64,000 bases of DNA from Hyphomicrobium denitrificans ATCC 51888 (GCF_000143145.1 NC_014313.1:3410001-3474000), one strand, 5' to 3'; counted from the first letter of the stretch, positions 39,644-50,535 are shown. The notes: generated by a model from the sequence alone, not told the origin. Numbers and translations: made by a program.

Positions 39644-40804
39644 TCAGCCGCTCTTGCCCTCGAAAAATTCCTTAACGCGGGAGAAGAAGCCGGCGCTTTC
39701 GGGGCTCGTTTCCTTGTGGCTCGCGCGTTCGAATTCTTCGAGCAGTTCGCGCTGCCGGCGCGTCAGGTTTTTCGGCGTCTCGACATCGACCTCGATGTAC
39801 ATGTCGCCGGTGACCTTGGCGCGAAGCACCGGCATGCCCTTGCCACGCAGACGGAACTGCTTGCGGCTTTCGGTGCCTTCCGGAATTTTGACCCGCGTCG
39901 TCGTGCCTTCGAGCGTCGGGACTTCGATCTGTCCGCCGAGGGCGGCCGTCGTCATCGCGATCGGCACCTTGCAGAAGATGTCGGCGCCATCGCGCTGGAA
40001 GAACTCGTGCGGCTTGATGGACAGGAAAATGTAGAGGTCGCCCGGCGTGCCGCCGCGAAGTCCGGCTTCGCCTTCGCCCGCTAAACGGATGCGGGTGCCG
40101 TCCTCGACGCCCGCCGGAATGTTGACGGAAAGCGTGCGCTCTTTCTGCACGCGACCGGCGCCGCCGCAATCCGCACACGGATCGTCGATCGTTTCACCGC
40201 GGCCCTGACAGGCTGGGCAGGAGCGCTCGATCGTGAAGAAGCCCTGGCTGGCGCGAACTTTGCCCATGCCGCCGCAGGTCGTGCACGTGCGCGGCTTGGT
40301 GCCGGGTTTCGCGCCGCTTCCGGAGCAGGTCTCGCATTTGACGCTGGCCGGGACGCGGATCTGCGCGGTCTTGCCGCCAAAGGCTTCGCTGAGGGTGATT
40401 TCGAGATTGTAGCGGAGATCGGCGCCGGCTTCGCGGCCGGAACGTCCGCCACGGCCCTGGCCGCCGCCAGCGCGGCGTCCGCCCATGAATTCGCCAAAGA
40501 GGTCGTCGAAAATGTCGGACATCGAGGAGGCGAAGTCGGGTCCGAATCCGCCCGGTCCGCCGCGACCGCCCATTCCGCCTTCAAACGCCGCATGGCCGAA
40601 CTGATCGTAGGCGGCGCGCTTTTGCGGATCCTTCAACGCCTCGTAGGCTTCGTTGACTTCCTTGAAGCGGCGCTCGGCTTCCTTGTCGCCGGCGTTGCGG
40701 TCGGGATGGAATTCCTTCGCGAGACTACGATACGCGGATTTGACCTCTTGTTCCGTGGCGCCGCGTTTGACGCCGAGAACCTCATAGTAGTCCCGCTTGG
40801 CCAT
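39644..40804 (-). CDS. dnaJ: Chaperone DnaJ
   Basis: This 386-residue type I J-protein has a J domain with the HPD motif (FHPDRNAG), a Gly-rich linker, four CxxCxGxG zinc repeats ([32 protein letters not shown]) and the C-terminal substrate-binding domains. It stimulates DnaK's ATPase. It follows dnaK by 152 bp, in which a hairpin lies. Confidence 0.97.
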   Translation of the reverse strand: MAKRDYYEVLGVKRGATEQEVKSAYRSLAKEFHPDRNAGDKEAERRFKEVNEAYEALKDPQKRAAYDQFGHAAFEGGMGGRGGPGGFGPDFASSMSDIFDDLFGEFMGGRRAGGGQGRGGRSGREAGADLRYNLEITLSEAFGGKTAQIRVPASVKCETCSGSGAKPGTKPRTCTTCGGMGKVRASQGFFTIERSCPACQGRGETIDDPCADCGGAGRVQKERTLSVNIPAGVEDGTRIRLAGEGEAGLRGGTPGDLYIFLSIKPHEFFQRDGADIFCKVPIAMTTAALGGQIEVPTLEGTTTRVKIPEGTESRKQFRLRGKGMPVLRAKVTGDMYIEVDVETPKNLTRRQRELLEEFERASHKETSPESAGFFSRVKEFFEGKSG

Positions 40805-40879
40805 GGTTTTGTTGTTCTGTGACCTGTTTGCAAAAAGGGGCCGGTTGTACGCCCGTCAGAATATCCGCGTTATATTCTT

Positions 40880-40938
40880 TCGCCCTCGACCCACCAGCGG
40901 CACCCTATGCAGGGATTTCCGCAGCGTGTCGAGGGCGA
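40880..40938 (-). promoter_or_regulatory. Hairpin between dnaK and dnaJ
   Basis: TCGCCCTCGAC (40880-40890) and GTCGAGGGCGA (40928-40938) are perfect 11-bp inverted repeats, with a smaller CCCT...AGGG stem inside. There is no poly-T on either side. It may set unequal dnaK and dnaJ mRNA levels. Confidence 0.65.
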
Positions 40939-40956
40939 TGAGACGTCGATCGGCCG

Positions 40957-42882
40957 TTAAGCCGATTTCTTCCTATCGTCTTTGACTTCCTCGAAATCCG
41001 CGTCGACGACGTCTTCGCCGCCGGCGGACTTCTCAGCAGATGGCTCCTCGCCTTCGACGCCGGCCGCGCCGCCTTTGGCGGTGTAGACGGCTTCGCCGAT
41101 CTTCATCGCAACCTGCGTCAGAGCCGTGGTTGCGGAGCGGATCGCCTCGGCGTCTTCACCTGCAATCGCGGTCTTGGTGGCAGCGATGGCGCTTTCGACG
41201 TCACCCTTGATCGCCGCGACAGCCGGGATCGACTCGTTTTCGCTGAGCGACTTCTCGGTGCCGTGGACGAGCGCTTCGGCCTGGTTGCGAAGCTCGACGA
41301 CCTCGCGCCGCTGCTTGTCTTCGGCCGCGTGGGCTTCCGCGTCCTTGACCATCTTGTCGATGTCGGCGTCGGACAAACCGCCCGATGCCTGGATGCGGAT
41401 CGACTGTTCCTTGCCGGTCGCCTTGTCCTTCGCGGACACATGGACGATGCCGTTGGCGTCGATGTCGAATGTCACTTCGATCTGCGGCACGCCGCGCGGA
41501 GCGGGCGGGATGCCGAGAAGATCGAACTGGCCGAGCATCTTATTGTCGGCAGCCATCTCGCGTTCGCCCTGGAACACGCGGATCGTCACGGCGTTCTGGC
41601 CGTCTTCCGCCGTCGAGAACGTCTGACCCTTCTTGGTCGGGATCGTCGTGTTGCGATCGATCAGGCGTGTGAACACGCCGCCAAGCGTCTCGATGCCGAG
41701 CGACAGCGGGGTCACGTCGAGCAGCAGCACGTCCTTGACTTCGCCCTTCAGGACGCCGCCCTGGATCGCGGCGCCGACGGCCACGACTTCATCGGGGTTG
41801 ACGCCCTTGTGCGGCTCCTTGCCGAACAGCTGCTTCACGACTTCCTGGACCTTGGGCATGCGCGTCATGCCGCCGACGAGAACGACTTCGTCGATTTCGG
41901 CAGCCTTCAGGCCAGCGTCCTTCAGGGCCTTTTCGCAAGGACCTTTCGTGCGATTGATCAGCGTTTCGACGAGGCTTTCGAGCTTGGCGCGCGTCAGCTT
42001 CATCGTCAGATGCTTCGGACCCGAAGCGTCGGCCGTGATGAACGGCAGGTTGATTTCGGTCTGCGGGGCGCTCGACAGTTCGATCTTGGCCTTTTCAGCG
42101 GCTTCCTTCAGGCGCTGCAGAGCCAGCTTGTCGGAGCGGAGATCGATGCCCTGCTCCTTCTTGAACTCGTCAGCGAGGTAGCTGACCAGCACCATGTCGA
42201 AGTCTTCGCCGCCGAGGTGCGTGTCACCGTTCGTCGACTTCACTTCGAAGACGCCGTCACCGATCTCGAGGATCGACACGTCGAACGTGCCGCCGCCGAG
42301 GTCGTAGACCGCGATGGTCTTGGCTTCTTTCTTTTTGTCGAGACCGTAAGCGAGCGCGGCTGCCGTCGGCTCATTGATGATGCGCAGCACTTCAAGACCG
42401 GCGATCTTGCCGGCGTCTTTGGTCGCCTGGCGCTGAGCGTCGTTGAAGTACGCCGGAACGGTGATGACGGCCTGCGTGACTTTCTCGCCGAGCTTGGCTT
42501 CGGCGGTTTCCTTCATCTTCTGAAGGATGAACGCAGAGATCTGCTGCGGGGAATACTGCTTGCCGTGGCTTTCGACCCAGGCGTCGCCGTTGGTACCTTT
42601 AACGATATTGAACGGGACCAGCTTAACGTCCTTCTGGACCTCCGGGTCGTCGAAGCGGCGGCCGATCAAACGCTTGATGGCGAAGAAGGTGTTCGTGGGG
42701 TTCGTCACAGCCTGGCGCTTGGCCGGCAAGCCGACGAGACGCTCGTCGTCGGACGTAAATGCAACGACGGACGGCGTCGTGTTCGCGCCCTCGGAATTCT
42801 CCAGAACCTTCGGCTTTCCGCCCTCCATGACAGCGACGCATGAGTTGGTCGTGCCGAGGTCAATACCGATTACTTTAGACAT
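40957..42882 (-). CDS. dnaK: Chaperone DnaK
   Basis: This 641-residue Hsp70 starts at the ATG at 42882 ([18 protein letters not shown]). It shows [25 protein letters not shown] phosphate motifs, [13 protein letters not shown], and the linker [10 protein letters not shown], with the substrate domain and a charged C-terminal tail ending in DDRKKSA. It is the first gene of the leftward dnaK-dnaJ pair and has a heat-shock-type promoter candidate upstream. Confidence 0.98.
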   Translation of the reverse strand: MSKVIGIDLGTTNSCVAVMEGGKPKVLENSEGANTTPSVVAFTSDDERLVGLPAKRQAVTNPTNTFFAIKRLIGRRFDDPEVQKDVKLVPFNIVKGTNGDAWVESHGKQYSPQQISAFILQKMKETAEAKLGEKVTQAVITVPAYFNDAQRQATKDAGKIAGLEVLRIINEPTAAALAYGLDKKKEAKTIAVYDLGGGTFDVSILEIGDGVFEVKSTNGDTHLGGEDFDMVLVSYLADEFKKEQGIDLRSDKLALQRLKEAAEKAKIELSSAPQTEINLPFITADASGPKHLTMKLTRAKLESLVETLINRTKGPCEKALKDAGLKAAEIDEVVLVGGMTRMPKVQEVVKQLFGKEPHKGVNPDEVVAVGAAIQGGVLKGEVKDVLLLDVTPLSLGIETLGGVFTRLIDRNTTIPTKKGQTFSTAEDGQNAVTIRVFQGEREMAADNKMLGQFDLLGIPPAPRGVPQIEVTFDIDANGIVHVSAKDKATGKEQSIRIQASGGLSDADIDKMVKDAEAHAAEDKQRREVVELRNQAEALVHGTEKSLSENESIPAVAAIKGDVESAIAATKTAIAGEDAEAIRSATTALTQVAMKIGEAVYTAKGGAAGVEGEEPSAEKSAGGEDVVDADFEEVKDDRKKSA

Positions 42883-43000
42883 TCTCGTCAATCCTTCTGA
42901 GTTGCGGCAGACCGGGTGGACCCTTGTTTGGCATCCAACGTGCCCGCCCACGAGGGGCTCAAAGCACCGGTCCCCAGGATTTCAATGGTGTGACCGACGG

Positions 43001-43031
43001 TTATATAAGGAGCTGTTTTTCGCGTGCAACG
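43001..43031 (-). promoter_or_regulatory. Candidate heat-shock (RpoH) promoter for dnaKJ
   Basis: On the minus strand, CCTTATATAA (complement of 43001-43010) resembles the alphaproteobacterial sigma-32 -10 (CYTATNT), about 14 nt after GTTGCACG (43022-43030), a possible -35. It lies about 120 bp upstream of the dnaK ATG. I see no CIRCE (TTAGCACTC) element, so HrcA may act elsewhere. The rest of the spacer to grpE (up to 43225) shows nothing further. Confidence 0.4.
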
Positions 43032-43225
43032 GTTCACCCGCGCAACCGCACATCAACTTTAAGGCCACCGGGTCGCGGATTACCAGCACAAACCTTTCCC
43101 CTCAAACACGTTCGATTTTGGGCCATTTCGTCAGGAATAATTTGATCCGAAATGGCGCTTCAAGAGTACGAATTCCCTCGGATTTCGTCTGACGGCGGCT
43201 CTGCGCAACGTCGTCACAGCAGCGG

Positions 43226-43843
43226 TTAGGCCGCGGGAGGTGGTTCGTTGACGTCCTGTTTTGCGACCTTCGGGCCGCCCTTCGAGACGACGACCATCGC
43301 CGGGCGAAGGCAACGGTCCTCGATCAGATAACCGACCTGGAAAACCTGCAGCACGGTGCCGCTCGGGACGTCAGGATTCTCCTGCTCCATCACGGCCTGA
43401 TGATGATGGGGATTGAACGGCTGGCCGACGGGATCGTCGACGACGATGCCGTGGCGTTCGAGGGCGCCGCGATAGTCGCGTTCGGCGAGAACGACGCCAT
43501 CAAGCAACGCCGATAGCGCCGGATCGCCTTCGAGCGCGTCCTTCGGCACGGCAGCGATGGCGCGCTGGAAGTTATCGCCGACCGTCAGAATATCTTTCGC
43601 GAACTTCGAGATCGCGTATTTCGCCGTTTCCTCTTTTTCCTTTTCGAGGCGGCGGCGCACGTTTTCGGTTTCAGCGACGGCGCGCAGATAGGCGTCCTGC
43701 TTGGCCGCGACCTCAGCGGTCTTGTTGTCGATCTCGGCCTGCAAAGCGGCGACCATCGCCTTGAGCTGTTCCGGCGTTACATCGCCGTGCTCGGACGCTG
43801 CGTCCTCGATGGGCTCGTCAACCGGCTTGTTCTCGTCGCTCAT
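43226..43843 (-). CDS. grpE: Nucleotide exchange factor GrpE
   Basis: This 205-residue protein starts at the ATG at 43843 (MSDENKPVDEP). An acidic start, a coiled coil (about residues 30-75) and the head block GVVLAERDYRGALERHGIVVDDPVGQPFNPHHHQAV match GrpE. It resets DnaK. It lies 126 bp downstream of hrcA on the same strand and precedes dnaK. Confidence 0.96.
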   Translation of the reverse strand: MSDENKPVDEPIEDAASEHGDVTPEQLKAMVAALQAEIDNKTAEVAAKQDAYLRAVAETENVRRRLEKEKEETAKYAISKFAKDILTVGDNFQRAIAAVPKDALEGDPALSALLDGVVLAERDYRGALERHGIVVDDPVGQPFNPHHHQAVMEQENPDVPSGTVLQVFQVGYLIEDRCLRPAMVVVSKGGPKVAKQDVNEPPPAA

Positions 43844-43969
43844 GATTCTCTTCGCTTGGGATTGATGGGAACCCGATGCGCACACGAACGGGTCCCGGGA
43901 TATCGGCTGCAATGGCCGAAAAATCAAGGCGGTCGTGAACCGCAGTAGACGCTGGCGCTCAACGAACCC

Positions 43970-45061
43970 TTAAGGAATGAGACGGCTGACCAGCTTCGCT
44001 GTGTAATCGACCATCGGGATAATGCGCGCGTAATTCAGCCGCGTCGGGCCGATCACGCCCAGGACGCCGACCACGTGACGAGTTTGATCGCGGAACGGTG
44101 CGACGATCAGAGACGATCCGGACAGTGAAAACAGCTTGTTCTCGGAACCGATGAAAATGCGAACGCCTTCCGCCCTGTCGGAGGCGCCGAGCAGCTCGAC
44201 GATGTCCTGTTTCGCCTCGAATGCGTCGAACAGCTGGCGGATGCGTTCGAGATCCTCGGCGGCGGTCACGTCTTTCAAGAGATTGCTCTGCCCGCGAACA
44301 ATGAGACTCTTGCGGTCGTCGGAAACGCCGGACCATTCCGCCAGGCCTGCGGTGATGACCTTCTGCGCGAGCTGATCGAGCTCGGCCTTGGCGACGTGCA
44401 GCGATTTCTCAAGCTCGACCTTTGCCTCGGCGAGCGTCATGCCGCGGACGTGCGTGTTGAGATAGTTGGAGGCTTCCTGCAACGCGGACGGCGGCAGCCC
44501 CTCGGGCAGCGCGATGATGCGGTTTTCGACATTCTGGTCTTCGTCGACGAGAACGGCGAGGCCGCGTCCGGGTTCGAGCGGCACGAATTCGATGTGGCGC
44601 AGGCGCGCGACCTGCTTTTCGGCGAGCACAATGCCGGCGCAGTGCGAAAGGCCGGAAATCAATTCGCCGGCTTCGCTCAGCAACTGATCGACGGATTTGT
44701 CGCGGCGGTAGGCGATCTGCGTCTCGATCTGGCGGCGTTCCTCCGGCGTCACGTCGCCGACCTCGAGCAGGCCGTCGACGAATAACCGCAACCCGAGCTG
44801 CGTCGGCAGCCGCCCGGCGGAGGTGTGCGGCGAAACGATAAGGCCAAGCTGCTCCAGGTCCGACATCACGTTGCGGATGGATGCGGGGGACAGCGCGATC
44901 GGCAGAGCGCGCGACAGGTTGCGCGAGCCGACGGGTTCGCCGGTCGCCAGATAGCTCTCGACGATGCGCCGCAGGATCGTGCGCGAGCGCTCGTTAAGCT
45001 TCTGAAGCGGGCTTTTGCCGTCAAGCAAGGCTGCCGTCACGGCCTGATCGTCGATTTTCAT
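43970..45061 (-). CDS. hrcA: Heat-inducible transcription repressor HrcA
   Basis: This 363-residue repressor has an N-terminal winged helix ([16 protein letters not shown], then [36 protein letters not shown]) and a C-terminal sensing domain. HrcA binds CIRCE sites, usually before groESL. The start is the ATG at 45061. It is divergent from rph. Confidence 0.96.
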   Translation of the reverse strand: MKIDDQAVTAALLDGKSPLQKLNERSRTILRRIVESYLATGEPVGSRNLSRALPIALSPASIRNVMSDLEQLGLIVSPHTSAGRLPTQLGLRLFVDGLLEVGDVTPEERRQIETQIAYRRDKSVDQLLSEAGELISGLSHCAGIVLAEKQVARLRHIEFVPLEPGRGLAVLVDEDQNVENRIIALPEGLPPSALQEASNYLNTHVRGMTLAEAKVELEKSLHVAKAELDQLAQKVITAGLAEWSGVSDDRKSLIVRGQSNLLKDVTAAEDLERIRQLFDAFEAKQDIVELLGASDRAEGVRIFIGSENKLFSLSGSSLIVAPFRDQTRHVVGVLGVIGPTRLNYARIIPMVDYTAKLVSRLIP

Positions 45062-45187
45062 GACCTGAGAGTCTAGGAAGGCCAATGGCTTCCGTCAAAT
45101 CGGCTTGCAGGGTTTCGGGCTTTAGGGTTGAAGGGCGGGGACGACTTCTTTAGCCTCCAGCGAAATTTCAAGGTTTTCAGGAACATT

Positions 45188-45901
45188 ATGCGACCCTCCA
45201 AACGCAAGCCCGATGAGCTGCGCCGCGTTTCGATTGAACGTGCCGTGTCCAAGCATGCCGAAGGCTCTTGCCTGATCAAATTCGGGGATACGCATGTCCT
45301 CTGCACGGCAAGCCTCGAAGAGCGCCTGCCGCAGTGGCTCAAGGGTCAAGGCCGGGGTTGGGTCACGGCCGAATACTCGATGCTGCCGCGCGCCACGCAC
45401 GAGCGGACACGGCGCGAGGTGACGAGCGGGCATCCGTCGGGACGAACCCAGGAAATCCAGCGGCTCGTCGGTCGCGCGTTGCGTGCCGTCGTCGATCTGC
45501 CGAAGCTCGGGGAACGCCAGATCACGGTCGACTGCGACGTTATCCAGGCCGATGGCGGAACGCGGACAGCGTCGATCACCGGCGCCTGGGTGGCTCTGCA
45601 TGATTGCATCCAATGGATGAAAATGCGCGACATGGTGAAGGACGGCGTTTTGCGCGACCATGTCGCCGCCGTGTCATGCGGAATTTATAAAGGCGATCCG
45701 GTTCTCGATCTCGACTATGCCGAGGACAGCAACGCCGACGCCGATTCCAACTTCGTCATGACGGGCACGGGTGGGATCGTCGAAATCCAGGGGACGGCGG
45801 AAACGACGCCGTTTACCGAGGAGCGGTTTGGCGATCTGCTGACGTTGGCAAAAAAGGGTATTGGCGAACTCGTGCAATTGCAGAAGCTGACGGTCGGGTA
45901 A
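45188..45901 (+). CDS. rph: Ribonuclease PH
   Basis: This 237-residue phosphorolytic 3'-5' exoribonuclease trims tRNA 3' ends. The start is the ATG at 45188 ([12 protein letters not shown]). [36 protein letters not shown] and [17 protein letters not shown] are family blocks. It heads the rightward rph - DUF1772 - glyoxalase - rdgB - hemW run. Its spacer to divergent hrcA is 126 bp. Confidence 0.97.
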   Translation: MRPSKRKPDELRRVSIERAVSKHAEGSCLIKFGDTHVLCTASLEERLPQWLKGQGRGWVTAEYSMLPRATHERTRREVTSGHPSGRTQEIQRLVGRALRAVVDLPKLGERQITVDCDVIQADGGTRTASITGAWVALHDCIQWMKMRDMVKDGVLRDHVAAVSCGIYKGDPVLDLDYAEDSNADADSNFVMTGTGGIVEIQGTAETTPFTEERFGDLLTLAKKGIGELVQLQKLTVG

Positions 45902-45925
45902 ACCAGACGCTCGGATGGAACGAGC

Positions 45926-46351
45926 ATGTTCGGAAACTTCGCACTCGTCGCTGCGTGCCTGTTCGCCGGAGCGGCGCTTTACATCAGCGTTGCCGAGCAT
46001 CCGGCGCGCATGGAGCTGGGCGATGGTCCGGCTCTGGCGCACTGGCACGTCGCTTACCCGCGCGGCGCGATGATGCAGGCGACGCTGGCGTTGCTTGGGT
46101 CCGTGCTCGGCGTTCTCGAATGGCTCGTCACCGGCAATTGGCTATGGTTGCTCGGAGCGCTCGTGCTGTTCGCCAACTGGCCCTATACGTTCATTTCGAT
46201 CATGCCGACGAACCGGGTGCTCGAGGCGACCGTCGTCGATCAGGCCGGTCCGGCGTCGCGGGCGTTACTCGAGAAATGGGGACGACTGCATGCCGTGCGG
46301 ACAGGGCTCGGCTTGGTGAGTGCTGGGATATTCTTATGGGTGCTGATCTGA
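45926..46351 (+). CDS. DUF1772 family membrane protein
   Basis: This 141-residue protein has four hydrophobic helices. Its blocks ALYISVAEHPAR, YPRGAMMQATLALLG and NWPYTFISIMPTN are typical of DUF1772. It starts 24 bp after rph and overlaps the glyoxalase gene by 16 bases. Its function is unknown. Confidence 0.85.
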   Translation: MFGNFALVAACLFAGAALYISVAEHPARMELGDGPALAHWHVAYPRGAMMQATLALLGSVLGVLEWLVTGNWLWLLGALVLFANWPYTFISIMPTNRVLEATVVDQAGPASRALLEKWGRLHAVRTGLGLVSAGIFLWVLI

Positions 46352-46770
46352 GCGTTGCCTCCCCCTTACTCTCAATTCTCGAAACGGTGCTTTATGCACG
46401 CGATCTGGTCGCGACCGAGGAGTTTTACCGGCGCGTGCTCGGACTGCAGCCGATCGCCGTCGTTCCCGGCCGGCATGTCTTCTTTCGTTGTGGAGAGCAG
46501 ATGCTTTTGATCTTCAATCCGGAGGCGACGCGCCATCCGCCGAGGCCGGGTGCGCTGCCGGTGCCGCCGCATGGCATGGAAGGCGAGGGGCATGTGTGCT
46601 TCCGCGTGACAGCCGACGATCTCGATGTCTGGCGCTCGAAGCTCCCTGAATTGGGCGTCGAAATCGAAGCCGATTTCGAATGGCCGAAGGGCGGGCATTC
46701 GATCTACTTCCGCGATCCGGCTGGCAACTGCCTCGAATTGGCCGAGGCGCGCATCTGGGGGATTTCCTGA
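46336..46770 (+). CDS. VOC-family (glyoxalase-like) protein
   Basis: This 144-residue protein starts at an ATG inside the last codons of the DUF1772 gene ([24 protein letters not shown]). It is a VOC fold with the first strand [20 protein letters not shown], then [15 protein letters not shown] and [17 protein letters not shown] (Glu ligand). Substrate unknown. Its stop overlaps the rdgB start (TGATG). Confidence 0.82.
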   Translation: MGADLSVASPLLSILETVLYARDLVATEEFYRRVLGLQPIAVVPGRHVFFRCGEQMLLIFNPEATRHPPRPGALPVPPHGMEGEGHVCFRVTADDLDVWRSKLPELGVEIEADFEWPKGGHSIYFRDPAGNCLELAEARIWGIS

Positions 46771-47660
46771 TGCGGCGCTTGACGCACGGATCGAAGCTTG
46801 TCGTCGCGAGTCACAACCCGGGCAAGGTTTGGGAGATCAACCAGCTTCTCGCGCCTTATGGTCTCAACGCCATTTCTGCGGGCGATCTCAATCTGTCGGA
46901 GCCGGAAGAAACGGAGACGACGTTCGCTGGCAATGCGCGGCTCAAAGCCTTGGCCGCAGCCGAAGGTTCGGGATTGCCGTCTCTCGCCGATGACTCCGGT
47001 CTCGAAGTCGATTGCCTCGACGGAGCGCCGGGGATCTATTCGGCGCGCTGGGCGGGACCGGGCAAGGATTTCGGGATCGCGATGAAGAAGGTCGCGGATG
47101 AAATCAGCGTGCGCAACGGCTGGGGTCCGCCTCACCCGAAGGCGAATTTCATTTCAGTTCTGTGTCTTGCATGGCCTGACGGCGAGACGCAAATCTTCGA
47201 AGGCAAAGTCTTCGGCCATCTCGTCTGGCCGGCGCGCGGCGGTAACGGTTTCGGATACGATCCGATGTTCGTGGCGGACGGCGAGAGCAAGACGTTCGGA
47301 GAAATGGAGCCCGCGGAGAAGTACGCGATCTCGCACCGGACGCGCGCCTTCGCCGTTTTTCAGGCGGCGATGCTGGATCATTTAAAGTGTGACAATGCGG
47401 GCGATGGCTCGACGGATGCGCGAGATCTTGCTGCGTTCTCGGCAGCGGCTGCCAGTCTTTCGACGCGCGTTGAAGTAGCGTCGTTTGTCGAGCGCCTGAA
47501 GGCCGATCTCGAAGCCAAGGAAAGTCAGTGGGCGAACACGACGCTCGCAGATTATCTCGATGCGCTTGCGGCGCGGCTCAACGATGCACCGGCGACGGAT
47601 GAACCGGCATGGCGGCAACTCGCAAAGGCGATGCTCGCGGCAAGTCAGAACGGTCGATGA
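46770..47660 (+). CDS. rdgB: RdgB/HAM1 non-canonical purine NTP pyrophosphatase with a C-terminal extra domain
   Basis: This 296-residue protein begins with a full RdgB domain (about 1-207): [45 protein letters not shown] and [12 protein letters not shown]. It hydrolyses dITP and XTP. About 65 further residues (232-296: [46 protein letters not shown]) resemble DUF7660. Standard RdgB ends near 200. Start overlaps the glyoxalase stop; stop overlaps hemW (ATGA). Confidence 0.93.
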   Translation: MRRLTHGSKLVVASHNPGKVWEINQLLAPYGLNAISAGDLNLSEPEETETTFAGNARLKALAAAEGSGLPSLADDSGLEVDCLDGAPGIYSARWAGPGKDFGIAMKKVADEISVRNGWGPPHPKANFISVLCLAWPDGETQIFEGKVFGHLVWPARGGNGFGYDPMFVADGESKTFGEMEPAEKYAISHRTRAFAVFQAAMLDHLKCDNAGDGSTDARDLAAFSAAAASLSTRVEVASFVERLKADLEAKESQWANTTLADYLDALAARLNDAPATDEPAWRQLAKAMLAASQNGR

Positions 47661-49081
47661 CGGACGCGCTAACAGCTCCTGCCGCAATCTCCACCCCCGA
47701 CGCCTCCCCGCAGGAGAGAGGGGAGAAGTCGGAGCGTCGAGAGTCATCCTTTCTCACGCGGAGCAAGGGTGATCTGCAGTCGTCCGGGCTGCGAGATGAT
47801 GCTCCGTCGTTCGGGGTTTATGTGCATTGGCCGTTCTGCGCGCAGAAATGTCCGTATTGCGATTTCAATAGCCACGTTCGTTTTGGCGGTTGGGATGAGG
47901 CGCGATTTCTCGCCGCCTACGTTCGCGAGATCGACGCGACTGCGGATCTGATCGGCGCGCGGACGGTTTCGAGCATTTTTTTCGGGGGCGGTACGCCGTC
48001 GCTCATGCAGCCGGCGACGACGGCAGCCATTCTCGATCACATCGCGAAGCGCTGGACTATAGCGCCCGATGCCGAGATCACGCTCGAAGCCAATCCGAAC
48101 AGCGTCGAGGCCGCGCGCTTTCGCGGTTTTCGCGAAGCGGGCGTCAATCGCGTCTCAATCGGCGTGCAATCGCTGCGCGATGATGAGCTGCGCAAGCTCG
48201 GACGCATTCACAGCGTTGCGGAAGCGAAGGCGGCGCTCGATGTCGCGCACTCGACGTTCGATCGATTTTCCTTCGACCTGATTTACGCGCGGCCCAAGCA
48301 AACGCCTGACGCGTGGCGCGCGGAACTTTCGGAAGCGTTGGATCTGGCGGGCGATCACCTGTCGCTCTATCAGCTGACGATCGAGCCCGATACGGCGTAC
48401 GCGGCACTGCATGCGAAAGGCAAGCTCGTCATTCCCGACGACGACGCGGCGCGTGCGCTTTACGAAATCACGGACGAGCTGACGGCGGCGCGCGGACTCG
48501 CGGCGTATGAGGTTTCGAATTATGCGCGGCCAGGCTCCGAGAGCCGGCACAATCTGCTCTACTGGCGTTACGGTGAATATGCCGGCATCGGCGCCGGCGC
48601 GCACGGGCGCATCATCGTCAAGGGGCAGCGCACGGCAACAGTTACGGAACGCAATCCGGAAGCGTGGGCGGAGCGGGTGGAGGCCTCGGGAACCGGCGTC
48701 GTCGAAAGCACGGTGTTGACGCTCGAAGAACAGGCCGACGAAATGCTGCTGATGGGATTGCGGCTGAGCGAGGGCGTCGATCTCGATCAGCTCGCCGCGC
48801 TCGGCGGCGTTCGTCCTGCCGCGCATGTCGTTGGCGGTCTCATCGCGATGGGACTTCTGGAAGTCGTGGCCGCATCCAGCGCGGGGCGGTCTGGCGTTGT
48901 TCTCGCGCAAGACGACGACAGAGACATCATTCGCGGTTGCGCCGGACCGGGGCTTGCGCCGGAGACATTCGCTGCCCACGTAACTTCGCCGTCCCGCATT
49001 CGCGTCACACGCGCCGGGCGGCTGGTTCTTAACGCGGTCGTGGCGGAGCTTTCCAAAGGCTTCGTCCCGGCTGCCGCATAG
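47657..49081 (+). CDS. hemW: HemW-like radical SAM heme chaperone
   Basis: This 474-residue radical-SAM protein has CX3CX2C at C61/C65/C68 ([12 protein letters not shown]) and the HemN-family blocks [22 protein letters not shown] and [12 protein letters not shown]. It lacks the extra residues of coproporphyrinogen oxidase and is called a heme chaperone by family. The N-terminal 50 residues are a Ser/Arg-rich extension that looks repeat-derived. The ATG overlaps the rdgB stop. Confidence 0.9.
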   Translation: MTDALTAPAAISTPDASPQERGEKSERRESSFLTRSKGDLQSSGLRDDAPSFGVYVHWPFCAQKCPYCDFNSHVRFGGWDEARFLAAYVREIDATADLIGARTVSSIFFGGGTPSLMQPATTAAILDHIAKRWTIAPDAEITLEANPNSVEAARFRGFREAGVNRVSIGVQSLRDDELRKLGRIHSVAEAKAALDVAHSTFDRFSFDLIYARPKQTPDAWRAELSEALDLAGDHLSLYQLTIEPDTAYAALHAKGKLVIPDDDAARALYEITDELTAARGLAAYEVSNYARPGSESRHNLLYWRYGEYAGIGAGAHGRIIVKGQRTATVTERNPEAWAERVEASGTGVVESTVLTLEEQADEMLLMGLRLSEGVDLDQLAALGGVRPAAHVVGGLIAMGLLEVVAASSAGRSGVVLAQDDDRDIIRGCAGPGLAPETFAAHVTSPSRIRVTRAGRLVLNAVVAELSKGFVPAAA

Positions 49082-49113
49082 ACAATTCACTGGACGCCAT
49101 TTAAGCACGCCGC

Positions 49114-49695
49114 ATGCTTCGGGGACTCTACGACTGGACAATGCGAAAGGCGGCAAGCGACAAGGCTCCGGCCGCGCTCGCTGGCGTATCGTTCGTCGAA
49201 AGCTCGTTTTTCCCGATCCCGCCCGACGTGATGCTGATCCCGATGATCCTCAGCCGGCGCGAGAAGGCCTGGTGGTACGCGACCATTGCGACCGTCGCCT
49301 CCGTGCTCGGCGGGCTTCTGGGCTATGCGATCGGTTACTTCCTGTATGACGCGGTCGGGCTGCCGATCCTGAAATTCTACGGGCGCGAGCATGCGCTCGA
49401 CAGCTTCATGGCGTTCGTCCGCGATTACGGCGTGCCAGCGGTCATCATCAAGGGCATGACGCCCATCCCGTACAAGGTCGTGACGATTGCGGCAGGGGTC
49501 GGGCATATGGACCTGCTGGCGTTCATCGGCGCGAGCATCGTGGCGCGGGCGATGCGCTTTTTCATGGTCGCCGCACTGCTATACTACGCAGGCGAACCGA
49601 TCCGCGAGTTCATCGAGAAGCGTCTCAGCCTGGTGATGACGGTCTTTTTCGTTCTGTTGATCGGCGGGTTTGTCGCGGTCAAGTATATCTTCTAG
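49114..49695 (+). CDS. YqaA/DedA-family membrane protein
   Basis: This 193-residue protein has about four membrane segments. Its blocks FVESSFFPIPPDVMLIPMIL, LGYAIGYFLYDAVG and FIKGMTPIPYKVVTIAAGV-like VIIKGMTPIPYK are typical of the YqaA branch of the DedA/SNARE-associated family. Family members may act as lipid scramblases. It lies 33 bp after hemW. Confidence 0.88.
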   Translation: MLRGLYDWTMRKAASDKAPAALAGVSFVESSFFPIPPDVMLIPMILSRREKAWWYATIATVASVLGGLLGYAIGYFLYDAVGLPILKFYGREHALDSFMAFVRDYGVPAVIIKGMTPIPYKVVTIAAGVGHMDLLAFIGASIVARAMRFFMVAALLYYAGEPIREFIEKRLSLVMTVFFVLLIGGFVAVKYIF

Positions 49696-49729
49696 AGCCT
49701 TCCGCAGAGGCTCGGAAACGCTCTAGTTT

Positions 49730-49784
49730 TCTGTCTGATCGTGCTTCTGACCGGAAAACGGTTTCGACTTTTCCGGAAGCACTA
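49730..49784. repeat. CGTGCTTCT...GGAAAAC...TTTTCCGGAAGCAC repeat, copy B
   Basis: This copy matches the element at 35741-35803 over about 55 bp, with a GTGCTTCT / GGAAGCAC stem. It lies between the yqaA and dsbB genes. Confidence 0.75.
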
Positions 49785-49798
49785 GCGGAGACCATCTC

Positions 49799-50320
49799 AT
49801 GGCGCTTGCTGCACATGCCGAACGTGGAGCCGACTATCGCTACGGCGCCGTAGCGCTGTTCCTGACCACAGGCGCCATTCTCGCGGCTCTCGGGTTCCAG
49901 TACATCGGCGGCTACGTGCCGTGCATGCTCTGCCTGATCGAGCGCTACGCCTACTACGCCGCGGTGCCGGTTCTTTTCGTTGCTCTCGCGCTGACATCGG
50001 GCAGCTACCGCGGGCTTGCCGCGATCCTGTTCTTTCTGGTCGCGCTGGCGTTCCTCGCCAACGCCGGTCTCGGCGTCTATCACGCTGGCGCGGAATGGAA
50101 ATTCTGGCCCGGCCCGGAGACGTGCGGGGGCGGGGAGTCGCTCAGCACGACGGCGGGCGGCCTGCTCAACGACATCCAGGGCATCAAGGTGATGCGCTGC
50201 GACGAGGCGTCGTTCCGGTTTCTGGGAATTTCGTTCGCCGGCTGGAACGTTGTGTCGTCACTGCTGATCATGGCGCTGGCGCTTCGCGCCGGGCTTGCCG
50301 CCGCTGCCGGACGCCGATAG
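49799..50320 (+). CDS. dsbB: Disulphide bond formation protein B
   Basis: This 173-residue inner-membrane quinone reductase re-oxidises DsbA. It has four membrane helices, the first periplasmic CxxC (VPCMLCLIERY) and the second cysteine pair in PETCGGGE and VMRCDEASF. It is followed by an 855-bp stretch that I cannot fully explain. Confidence 0.9.
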   Translation: MALAAHAERGADYRYGAVALFLTTGAILAALGFQYIGGYVPCMLCLIERYAYYAAVPVLFVALALTSGSYRGLAAILFFLVALAFLANAGLGVYHAGAEWKFWPGPETCGGGESLSTTAGGLLNDIQGIKVMRCDEASFRFLGISFAGWNVVSSLLIMALALRAGLAAAAGRR

Positions 50321-50535
50321 CGCGCGTCCCGCTTTTCCGCGCCTCCTGGACTTTGTCCACAATTCTCGCAACGCACGAAAACCTTGATTTCGTTGCGGGC
50401 TCGATACTGTCAATCGAATATCATCGCACTGACAGAATCGCGCCTTCGCGTTGCCTGAATGTGACGGCTATTCTCTCTTCGTTCGCGGAACACACAGCCG
50501 AGTTGGTGACGTTCCAAGCGTCGAGGGAGTTTCAA

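Noticed and set aside
41263..42843. Long open frame on the plus strand opposite dnaK
   Set aside because: It is the antisense shadow of a highly GC-biased gene and has no family features.
43001..43031. Firm sigma-32 promoter assignment
   Set aside because: The -35 part matches poorly, so it is kept only as a low-confidence candidate.
42883..45187. CIRCE operator before dnaK or hrcA
   Set aside because: I looked for TTAGCACTC and its complement in the spacers and did not find either.
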